Positions 32,331-39,391 of a DNA stretch of 39,391 bases are shown piece by piece. The DNA lies in NCBI RefSeq assembly GCF_000421165.1, contig NZ_ATWI01000002.1, forward strand, positions 1 through 39,391. The letters are read 5' to 3'. The notes beneath the pieces were generated by a model. The model had not been told where the DNA came from. It saw only the letters and a program-made list of their open reading frames with translations, and ran no database searches. The translations under genes were made by a program, and so were the position numbers. The stretch is from Marinobacter daepoensis DSM 16072. Its GTDB lineage: Bacteria; Pseudomonadota; Gammaproteobacteria; Pseudomonadales; Oleiphilaceae. Numbering within the stretch: the stretch's first letter is position 1; each line of letters starts with the position of its first letter.

Positions 32331-33029
32331 CTAGCTGGCCATTTTGGGCAGGAATGATGTATCGACCCAATACCGCTTGAGATTAGCTTCGTCCACCAGC
32401 ACCGGCACTGTTTCCTGATGGATATGCTGGCTGGGATCAAACCAGAGGTTCTCGCTGCGGAACACGTGAAGCTCTCCGGTTTGCGGGTGCTGCCACTGGC
32501 AGATGATGCGAAATGGGTTCCGGCCGTTAACCGTAAGAGCAGTGTTTCGCTCAACCGATGAAAACGTCGCCAACACCTCCGTACCGTGGTCTTTCAGATA
32601 GGCCTTGGAGCGCCCCTTCAGCAGACCAAACAGCACCATACCGCCACCGATGGCGCCAAATACCAGCCCCAACCCGCCCAGAACGACACTGAGCCCCCAA
32701 AGCGAGAAGAAACTGTTAATCCTTGCACTCTCCGGCTCAGAAGGCTCATAAAAAACAGAGACGGTTTCACCGCGACTGAACGCTGGAGGATTTGAGCCAG
32801 ACCGGGAGCGGAATTCAATCTGTTGCCCCATGACATCTTCAAAGACCACCACCGGATAGTACGTAGTGGAATCGCTCGAACGAGAACGCTCAAGGTCAAC
32901 CACCGTTCCCCAGGCCTCCGTTGAACGCTCGATGAACGATGCCGTGCTGTTGTAACTCATGAACGCACCGACAAGAAGACCGGCACCGATGAGGGCGAAG
33001 AGGTATTTTAGAATGTTCAGGGTTTTCAA
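32331..33029 (-). CDS. DUF3592 membrane protein (232 aa, TTG start)
   Basis: Two membrane helices (about residues 7-26 and 107-138) enclose a strand-rich periplasmic domain with WGTVVDLERSRSSDSTTYYP and VVFEDVMGQQIEFRSRSGSN, the DUF3592 pattern. A C-terminal cytoplasmic domain ends LWFDPSQHIHQETVPVLVDE. The start is TTG at 33029 with AGGA 8 nt upstream; no better ATG exists. It lies downstream of the type VI effector genes and shares its plan with the next gene, so a role in protection against the effector is possible but unproven. Confidence 0.75.
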   Translation of the reverse strand: MKTLNILKYLFALIGAGLLVGAFMSYNSTASFIERSTEAWGTVVDLERSRSSDSTTYYPVVVFEDVMGQQIEFRSRSGSNPPAFSRGETVSVFYEPSEPESARINSFFSLWGLSVVLGGLGLVFGAIGGGMVLFGLLKGRSKAYLKDHGTEVLATFSSVERNTALTVNGRNPFRIICQWQHPQTGELHVFRSENLWFDPSQHIHQETVPVLVDEANLKRYWVDTSFLPKMAS

Positions 33030-33109
33030 TGGTTCAATCCTTGCTTTTGGGTTCTTCCATAAGAGGTGTTGGCCGGGATTTTATATAACCATTGAGGACT
33101 ATGCCATCA

Positions 33110-33137
33110 GCGGGCTTCGATGATTTATTGAGCCCGC
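33110..33137. other. Hairpin between two membrane-protein genes
   Basis: GCGGGCT and AGCCCGC form a 7-bp stem with a 14-base loop and no T run. It lies between the stop of the 203-aa gene and the next start and may slow transcription or stabilise the upstream message. Confidence 0.35.
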
Positions 33138-33156
33138 AACGGAGGGTTCTCTTTCC

Positions 33157-33768
33157 TTATACCAGTTGACCGATTTCAGCTCCTTCGGGAACGAGAGAAG
33201 GCATTTGGGGCTCACGCCCCTTCAACATATTTGCCAGACGCCTCTCTCGTACCTTGTGAACGGAGGGATCAAACCTGAGAACCTTAAGGGGCACCGGGTC
33301 ACCCTCCCGCAACTTGTCGAACGTTGCCAGCTTACTCAGATAAAAGGCCCCACTGTGATTTTGGCCATCAAACTGAAAATTAAACTCAATCAGAAGGTTA
33401 CACTGACAATACCCTTCCCCCTGTGGCTCATTTCGATGGTCGTATTCCTGATAAAACTGACAATCCGCCTCTTTTTTGGTCAGTACGCCGTCCACCTCTA
33501 CACCGTGCTTCCGTAGCAAGGCCTGGCCGTAGAGGTAGCTGGTACCCGAGTAGGTCATGACGATAGCAAGCAGAACCAACCCAGCGCCCATCAATGCGAA
33601 GAAACCTCCCGCAATCATGGCCCCCCAGCTGCCAAAATCAACATAGAAAATGCCACCACCGACAGCGGTGGTAATTATTCCTGCGCACAGCATCGTTAGC
33701 ATAGTGCCGAGGTCAGTTTTCATTGCTGACCACAGGAGCGGCCAATCAATGTAGTTTTTTCTGAGCAT
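33157..33768 (-). CDS. Two-helix membrane protein, DUF3592-like (203 aa)
   Basis: Hydrophobic segments at about residues 24-43 and 47-73 (AMIAGGFFALMGAGLVLLAIV) are followed by a soluble C-terminal half with strands and a CxC pair (EGYCQCNLLIEFNFQFDG). The ending VLRFDPSVHKVRERRL parallels LWFDPSQH in the next gene downstream, and the two look like distant relatives. No catalytic motif. The ribosome-binding site is weak. It lies 79 bases after the probable immunity gene of the effector module. Confidence 0.7.
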   Translation of the reverse strand: MLRKNYIDWPLLWSAMKTDLGTMLTMLCAGIITTAVGGGIFYVDFGSWGAMIAGGFFALMGAGLVLLAIVMTYSGTSYLYGQALLRKHGVEVDGVLTKKEADCQFYQEYDHRNEPQGEGYCQCNLLIEFNFQFDGQNHSGAFYLSKLATFDKLREGDPVPLKVLRFDPSVHKVRERRLANMLKGREPQMPSLVPEGAEIGQLV

Positions 33769-33847
33769 TTTTCTGGCGCTGGGAGGTTAGTTGATGGACC
33801 GAGGCTGGTTAACGAGGCCGCGAACGATTGGCTCTGTTGACGAAAAA

Positions 33848-34870
33848 CTACCTGGGGAGGGTTTTACGCATCCGTTCGTGAAGCTCGTCTAGCTCCTTCT
33901 GTTTTTGCGCCATGTAGGCTTCTTCGATATCGATCAGGCGGGTTGTGGGGCCGTTGGGGTCCAGGCGTTCTTGAACGATTTCAGGCCAGTGTTTACGAGC
34001 CTTCTTTCTGTCAATCTTCTGTACAATTTCCATGCCGAATGCAGGCAGGAACAGCATGTAAGAGGTCACCCAAGAAAGAAAAGCCGCCCCAGAAACACCC
34101 TCCCCCTCTCTGTATTCTCTCCCCAAAGTTCTCCTTGAATCGAGAACCAAGTCAAGAAAGGAAATCTCGCCGGATTTCAAGCTTTTTTCTATAAACGAAT
34201 TTTTAAATTCTGTCTTATTGCCGGTCTCGTCAAACCACGGGCCAACTGTCATATAGCTTCTCAAATATTCCCAGAAACCCAATAAGGTTGGTAAGCGCTT
34301 GCCGGCTGGAACGCCTGATAGATTCAGCAGTATCCGATCGTCGGGGTCACCGAACTTCCGAAGAACAATTTCCAAATTTCCATGAATAATGGCCCCTGAG
34401 TACTGATTGACTATCGTATATTCATACGCGACTGCCTCTATATCATTCCATTCTGAGTAGTAGAGTTCTCCTTTTTGATCGTAGTAAATCTCCTGCGTAC
34501 GCCGATTAAAAACTACAGGTAGCATGGGCCGACGGCTAATCTCCCATATTGCAGGAACAATAATGACTAAAACTGAGAGAAAGAAAACCCACCAGTCCAA
34601 ATTCGAACTATAAGGTGTTCCAAATAGGTTAGGCAGCAAAACAAGCAGTATTCCAACTACACCCACAAAAAAACCTACACCTGTAAGAATACCCCTGCTA
34701 TCAGTGCTGCCAGTTCTCAAAGCCAAAGACACCTCATCTTGTGACTCTACGAGACCGGGCTGGGATGGAGCATAGCCAGTACCCAATCCACCACTCAGCG
34801 GAAGAGCATTTGAGGAACTCCCTAATTTATTAGTTACAGCGTCAAACAACTTTTTCGCGTTTTCAATCAC
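33848..34870 (-). CDS. DUF6708-like membrane protein, probable immunity (340 aa)
   Basis: Two helices near residues 62-80 and 91-108 (GVGFFVGVVGILLVLLP, WVFFLSVLVIIVPAIW) lead into a region PMLPVVFNRRTQEIYYDQKG that resembles DUF6708, a domain found beside type VI effectors. Another hydrophobic stretch (SWVTSYMLFLPAFGM) lies near residue 270 and the C-terminus is charged and helical. It starts with GTG overlapping the effector stop by 4 nt (GTGA), a tight coupling that fits effector-immunity pairing. The immunity role is inferred from position. Confidence 0.75.
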   Translation of the reverse strand: MIENAKKLFDAVTNKLGSSSNALPLSGGLGTGYAPSQPGLVESQDEVSLALRTGSTDSRGILTGVGFFVGVVGILLVLLPNLFGTPYSSNLDWWVFFLSVLVIIVPAIWEISRRPMLPVVFNRRTQEIYYDQKGELYYSEWNDIEAVAYEYTIVNQYSGAIIHGNLEIVLRKFGDPDDRILLNLSGVPAGKRLPTLLGFWEYLRSYMTVGPWFDETGNKTEFKNSFIEKSLKSGEISFLDLVLDSRRTLGREYREGEGVSGAAFLSWVTSYMLFLPAFGMEIVQKIDRKKARKHWPEIVQERLDPNGPTTRLIDIEEAYMAQKQKELDELHERMRKTLPR

Positions 34871-37533
34871 CAGATATCAACCTTTACCGGAGGCATTTCC
34901 AAACCAGGTTGTGGTCGATAGATCAACTCGCCCTGCAACCCAAAGATTTGGTCATCATCGTGATAAACTCTTCTGTATGTGGCCGTAGCTGCGGCGTTAT
35001 GAACTCTTGTACCCACATGCAGACTGAAATCAGAACCAGACCAAGTCACAGGGGTTCTCTTTGGCTGAAGGATGCGCTCTCTTTCCTCTGTATCCAGAAC
35101 AGCTCGTAATTGCCGTTCAACCCATGCCAAAGACCGGTAACCAACACCGCTCCTCAACTCATCGCCAGAAAAATAAATAGTTTCAGGATTCAAAGCTCTT
35201 TGGCCTGCAAGCTCAAGAATCAACCAGCAATCCTGCATATGGATTCCCGTATGCGGATTTAACCTTGGAACCCTTTCCAGCCTCAACTTGATGGGAAAAA
35301 TAATCGTGTACAACCGCTCCATTTCATCTCGATAGTTTCCTGACCACTCGGCCGGCTTTACACCAAATCTAGTATTAGCGAGCCAGCGCTCAAGCGGTGT
35401 ATTCTGCGCGTAATGACGGGCGACCAAGCCTCCAATCAAGGATGCAGTTAGGCCTAAAGACAACGCCGTATAGAAGCCACCCAGCCTCGACAATCCCCGG
35501 ACTGAAGAAGCAACTTGCAACCCTAGTGCGGCAGCTCTCGCCTCACGATATGCTCTAAAGGCTCTCACACTGAGTGCCAGTTGCCCCGACGACACACCCA
35601 TCAAGCCAACCTCAAGAGCAGACGTATCGAAATCACCAGAACGGTACGACTCGATCGCTTGCATGCCAAATGCAATTATATCGAAAGCCGCAGTGACAGC
35701 GGTGAACGCAGCTGCAACTGCACCTACTCCATGGCTATACGCTGCTGGGTTAGGTGACCTTGAGAGTCCTTTTTTCCAATTAAGCTCGGAAATCTTGTGC
35801 TCTAAGGATAAGGCTGCAGCGGTGAAAGCTGTGAAGCTCCCAGTAGCCTTTGCTAAACCTTCGACGTCTCTATTCGAATTAGTAACAAATTCTGAGCTTG
35901 CAGACATCATGTTCAATCCGGTCAGAGCAACCAGAACTGAGCGCAACGGAGCCTTTTCTAAAGCATCCTTGAGGCTGTATGGGTTGCCTTTAAAATATTG
36001 GCCAGCATTTGCTGATGTGATACGAATAACGGGCACTTTCCGTGCTTCTACGTCAGGAGGACTGAGAGTCGCCGTTGCATTGCCACTATTTTTTGCAGCC
36101 TCACTCAGCCACTGATTCGATTGAACAGTACTTACACTGTCCACCACCAAGGACTGCCCTGTTCGGGCCAACCCAGACACCAGAAACCCACGACCTAAAA
36201 GTGAGATTCGATTTGGGAATCCTCTCAACTCAACTGCGGCCGCAGGCGAGACCGCGTTGAAAAGCAATTGTGTTGGCGTGCCAGAGGGAACCGGAGCGCG
36301 CCCTACCAAGCCCGAAACCTTGGAATTTATGGCGGCAACGACAGCGGTGGCAGCTTTAGAGAGGTCTTCAACAGAATCATTGGCCATATCGCCAATCGAT
36401 ACCAGCTTCTCGACGTCGCCGAGAGATACTCGCTCTCGTATCCCAAGCAATGCATTCCAGAACCAGCGAGTACCCTCCCCCTGAACTGCGGCGAGGCGGC
36501 CGATCGCCCCGGCCCCTTTGCTGAAATAGGAGGGACCAAGCAGAATAAGCCCGAATTTTTCCTGCAGAATGGTGTGATGATCTTCTTTAGCAAGATCCAG
36601 GCTTTCGCACGAACTTGCGAGGGTTTCCGGGCCGTTCGCGCATTCAAGGGTATCCATCCAGAGGACCCAGGAATCAAGGAGCCCGGCAACAACATCTTCA
36701 AAATGTGACTGAGACTCATCCGATTCCCGCCACACTCTCTGTAACTTCGGCAGCTCAACAAGCTCCGGAAGTTTCGCTTCAAGCTGGCGATCCGTCTCGT
36801 AAAGATCCTTGATCGTCTTTGCCAAACTCCATTCCCCACCGAATCTGGCCCTTAACCGCTCCTGATTATCGTGAGTCAGACGAACCAAAGCAGCCAGATC
36901 TTCCGTAACCCCCCAGGGATCGTCCACAATCCCCATCACACGCTGATCAAATCGCCGGGTAGACCGTTCCAATCTGGGCCAGTGTGGAATAGTAGGAGTC
37001 AGTCCCGACCAGTCAAAGTCCTCAATGGAAGTCACTTCCGGCAGGGCATAAAAGGTCTGCTCATCAAGCAGCTGAGTGTTCGGTGAACTTCCTGGCACAA
37101 TTCTGCGCATAAACTTGCTGCGCTGATCCTGCTCACTCACGATCATGTCGAAATGAGCATCAGACCACTGATTCTCACTCCAGGCGATATCAGCAGGTTC
37201 ACCAGAGGGCAAAGACAAGTAAACATTGCTGCGACGATCAACAACGTCTCCTCCTCTCGCCGTCTCCTGAATCCGGGAACCGCTGACCGAATACTCAATC
37301 AACCGGCCTTCAAACTCACTCCAGACATACAGCCAGCCGTCTCTCAGAAATCGAGGAACAAGCTCAAGATTCCTATCCTGAAGATCAGTATAACGATCAA
37401 TATTAGGAAACAGGTCTGGCACATCCGGCAATTCCAATCCAGCTAATAACTCCCCTTCATAGCGCAGAGGAGCAATGGCGTATCGAAGGGGTAAAAAAGC
37501 CGTCATTAGCGGGCAGGTTGCGCAGTAAGTCAT
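34867..37533 (-). CDS. Type VI effector, BTH_I2691/VasX-like (888 aa)
   Basis: A large putative antibacterial toxin delivered on VgrG. The N-terminus CATCPLMTAFLPLRYAIAP and FLRDGWLYVWSEFEGRLIEY match the start of VasX and BTH_I2691 family effectors (a CxxC, LP-RYA, then the G-LYV strand). The middle is helical and charged. Hydrophobic segments are concentrated at roughly residues 545-565 and 610-705 (GVGAVAAAFTAVTAAFDIIAF, ALSLGLTASLIGGLVA), as in colicin-like pore formers. A soluble C-terminal domain of about 180 residues follows. It overlaps the adaptor gene by 4 nt and the downstream membrane-protein gene by 4 nt. Confidence 0.8.
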   Translation of the reverse strand: MTYCATCPLMTAFLPLRYAIAPLRYEGELLAGLELPDVPDLFPNIDRYTDLQDRNLELVPRFLRDGWLYVWSEFEGRLIEYSVSGSRIQETARGGDVVDRRSNVYLSLPSGEPADIAWSENQWSDAHFDMIVSEQDQRSKFMRRIVPGSSPNTQLLDEQTFYALPEVTSIEDFDWSGLTPTIPHWPRLERSTRRFDQRVMGIVDDPWGVTEDLAALVRLTHDNQERLRARFGGEWSLAKTIKDLYETDRQLEAKLPELVELPKLQRVWRESDESQSHFEDVVAGLLDSWVLWMDTLECANGPETLASSCESLDLAKEDHHTILQEKFGLILLGPSYFSKGAGAIGRLAAVQGEGTRWFWNALLGIRERVSLGDVEKLVSIGDMANDSVEDLSKAATAVVAAINSKVSGLVGRAPVPSGTPTQLLFNAVSPAAAVELRGFPNRISLLGRGFLVSGLARTGQSLVVDSVSTVQSNQWLSEAAKNSGNATATLSPPDVEARKVPVIRITSANAGQYFKGNPYSLKDALEKAPLRSVLVALTGLNMMSASSEFVTNSNRDVEGLAKATGSFTAFTAAALSLEHKISELNWKKGLSRSPNPAAYSHGVGAVAAAFTAVTAAFDIIAFGMQAIESYRSGDFDTSALEVGLMGVSSGQLALSVRAFRAYREARAAALGLQVASSVRGLSRLGGFYTALSLGLTASLIGGLVARHYAQNTPLERWLANTRFGVKPAEWSGNYRDEMERLYTIIFPIKLRLERVPRLNPHTGIHMQDCWLILELAGQRALNPETIYFSGDELRSGVGYRSLAWVERQLRAVLDTEERERILQPKRTPVTWSGSDFSLHVGTRVHNAAATATYRRVYHDDDQIFGLQGELIYRPQPGLEMPPVKVDIW

Positions 37534-38147
37534 AACACTTCCCTGTGTTTGTTATCCGCGGAAGAATCGAGAGCGGCCAATAAATCCATACCAAAGTGGA
37601 AACATGGAGCCACCAGAGAAGACAGAAATTCTCCATCCTCCTGCTCGTTACTCATCGTGGACCGTGATGGGCTGTACTGAGTGATAGATCCATCACTTGA
37701 ACGGAAAAAGAGGCGGCGAATACCAGACCAAAAATGCGCTGGCAACCGAGCATCAACTCCAGCCAGCCTTGACACCACTTTGGCATCACCAATCCTTAGC
37801 CAGACAGCGCGACCCTCCGGCATCACTACCTGAACCCGAGATCGCATAAAATCCAATAAGGCTGACTCATCATAAGACGTATGCAAGACCGAAGCCCTCG
37901 CGACTATGGGGTGGTTCTTTGCCCACAACTCTTTAAGTGCGGCACTCTCCCCCATATCGGCAATCATGGGCCCCAAGGCTGATACGCCATCAAAAACGCC
38001 GTCTTTAAGTACCATTAAAGGGCATACATCCAGGCCCTCTTCATACAAACTTCGCAGACCACCCCCGATCGCTCCATCAAACAACATGAACATTTTTTTG
38101 TTTGAAGGCGACAGGCTTTCATGAACGTTCGCAGCCTTAAACGTCAT
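37530..38147 (-). CDS. DUF4123-type effector adaptor (205 aa)
   Basis: A type VI effector chaperone that loads the effector onto VgrG, assigned from its pattern ([21 protein letters not shown] as the opening Rossmann-like strand-helix, then [13 protein letters not shown], and [24 protein letters not shown] with the family's HLR-like segment near residue 120) and from its place between vgrG and the effector. The ATG at 38147 overlaps the vgrG stop (ATGA) with GGAG 6 nt before; the open frame extends slightly into vgrG. Similarity to DUF4123 is moderate by eye. Confidence 0.78.
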   Translation of the reverse strand: MTFKAANVHESLSPSNKKMFMLFDGAIGGGLRSLYEEGLDVCPLMVLKDGVFDGVSALGPMIADMGESAALKELWAKNHPIVARASVLHTSYDESALLDFMRSRVQVVMPEGRAVWLRIGDAKVVSRLAGVDARLPAHFWSGIRRLFFRSSDGSITQYSPSRSTMSNEQEDGEFLSSLVAPCFHFGMDLLAALDSSADNKHREVL

Positions 38148-39391
38148 GAAGGACTCCCCATATCCGATCTCACAGAGCAAACCTCCGAAAAAGTCTCCTC
38201 CTTCTGCGCTGCATTCCTGAAACTTGCAGCCTGTTTCAAATCTGCCTCAACCGGCCGCAACTGGTCAGACTTAAGAACCTGCGAGACACCGCCCTGTCTT
38301 GTATCCGTCTCGGCAAGTTCTGAAACGGTCTGCGTGGGAGGAGAATCCGGCACCACATTATCCGGCAACAACGGCGCTTTCACCCCAACCCCACTACCAC
38401 TCCCAGGCCCACCCCCGGAATTCATCCGCACCAGCGGCCCGGAAATGGTCACCCCACTCGGGTCCACCTTCACAAAGCTGCCACCGGCCTTCAGCGTTAC
38501 CTCCGCCCCGGCTTCAATCACAATCTTCATACCGGCCTTGTGGTGGATTTCGGTGCCGGCTTCCACCAGCTGGTTTTTGCCCTGTTTGCTGTGGTGGCTG
38601 CCGTTTACGGTGAAGCTGTAGTCGGCGCCGATACTCTCGCGATGTTCGCCATCTGTGGTGTGGTGGCGGTTGCCTTTGGTGTGGCTGACGCGGTTGTTTT
38701 CCACCGTCAGGTGGCTGTCGTTCCTGATGACTTCGGTGCGGTTGTTTTCCGTCAGCAGGTCCAGGTCTTTCTGGGCGTGCACGTAGATCTGTTCTTCGCC
38801 GGCTTCGTCTTCAAACCGCAGTTCGTTGCTGCCCTCACCCTTGTGGGTTTTGGTCTTCAGGGTGGTCCGGGTTTTGTGTTCCGGCAGCGCGTACGGCGGT
38901 GTGTTGGTGGCGTGGTAGGTTCTTCCGGTGATGATGGGCTGGTCCGGGTCGCCGTCGAGGAAAGACACGATGACTTCGTGGCCGATTCTGGGCAAGGCCA
39001 TAAAGCCGTATTGGCCGCCGGCCCAGCCCTGGGCCACGCGCAGCCAGGCGCTGCTGTGTTCGTCGTTCTTCGAATAGCGATCCCACGGAAATCTTACTTT
39101 CACCCGGCCATACTGGTCGCAGTGAATTTCTTCACCCTCGGGCCCGGTGACGAGGGCCATCTGGGGGCCGTCCATCATGGGTTTGTGGTTGCACAGGGGG
39201 CGCCAGGTTTTGTCGGCCGGAACGGCACTGAAGGTGTTGTGGTAGCTGGTGGGTTCGCTACCGCCCTCTTCTTCCAGAGCCTGGGGCTGTTTGCCGGTGT
39301 GGGTGATGGCGGTCAGCAGCCATTCGCGGTTCAGGGTCTGGCTGTCGTGGTCCTGCAGTTCCACTTTGGCGCCGGGGGTGAAGTCTGGCCG
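38144..39391 (-). CDS. vgrG: Type VI spike protein VgrG (5' end off window)
   Basis: The C-terminal 415 residues of a VgrG, the trimeric tip of the type VI puncturing device. The gp5 OB-fold region is seen in [16 protein letters not shown] and [21 protein letters not shown] followed by [13 protein letters not shown]. The beta-helix stretch has [20 protein letters not shown] and [20 protein letters not shown] Gly-rich linker (GGGPGSGSG) leads to an 80-residue tail unlike the core VgrG, probably the adaptor or effector docking region. The frame stays open to the right edge; the internal GTG at 39364 is not the start. Confidence 0.93.
   Translation of the reverse strand, partial: RPDFTPGAKVELQDHDSQTLNREWLLTAITHTGKQPQALEEEGGSEPTSYHNTFSAVPADKTWRPLCNHKPMMDGPQMALVTGPEGEEIHCDQYGRVKVRFPWDRYSKNDEHSSAWLRVAQGWAGGQYGFMALPRIGHEVIVSFLDGDPDQPIITGRTYHATNTPPYALPEHKTRTTLKTKTHKGEGSNELRFEDEAGEEQIYVHAQKDLDLLTENNRTEVIRNDSHLTVENNRVSHTKGNRHHTTDGEHRESIGADYSFTVNGSHHSKQGKNQLVEAGTEIHHKAGMKIVIEAGAEVTLKAGGSFVKVDPSGVTISGPLVRMNSGGGPGSGSGVGVKAPLLPDNVVPDSPPTQTVSELAETDTRQGGVSQVLKSDQLRPVEADLKQAASFRNAAQKEETFSEVCSVRSDMGSPS

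Overview
The window looks like chromosome from a marine gammaproteobacterium. A Marinobacter-like genome is my best guess, inferred from gene content, GC-rich codon use and integron attC style; no single gene proves the genus. Almost every gene lies on the minus strand.

1-1242 is the right part of an IS1182-type insertion sequence with its transposase cut by the window edge. 1243-8905 is a gene-cassette array of 16 attC sites, all oriented on the minus strand, with no integron integrase in view (a CALIN-type array). Eleven cassettes carry a small, mostly unrecognised ORF. Five others (3765-4086, 6255-6555, 7406-7708, 7787-8119, 8565-8898) form one related family without a conserved reading frame. 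They break the end-matching rule that all eleven coding cassettes obey, and each has an internal core-site-like box 26-27 nt from its start. 8906-9259 is non-coding, AT-rich in part, and holds several GTATAAC-type inverted repeats.

9260-9982 is an SGNH esterase. 9984-22652 is a branched-chain acyl catabolism and transport block in three transcription units: mmsA / acyl-CoA dehydrogenase / enoyl-CoA hydratase / 3-hydroxyisobutyryl-CoA hydrolase / mmsB, closed by a terminator at 17031-17065; an acyl-CoA synthetase with a hotdog thioesterase; and livGF / binding protein / livHM. The divergent AraC-type gene at 22777 is the likely MmsR. The synthetase and livG units each have a TTTACGT-type palindrome upstream, and several leaders carry AACAACAA-like motifs that resemble Hfq/Crc targets.

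23785-32184 holds a lipoprotein, an RND efflux pump with its adaptor, an atypical proline-racemase-superfamily enzyme coupled to a quinone-oxidoreductase-like protein, and an AI-2E family permease. 32331-39391 is a type VI secretion effector module read right to left: vgrG (partial), DUF4123-type adaptor, a large BTH_I2691/VasX-like effector, a membrane protein that is probably its immunity factor, and two further two-helix membrane proteins. The first four overlap by 4 nt at each junction.
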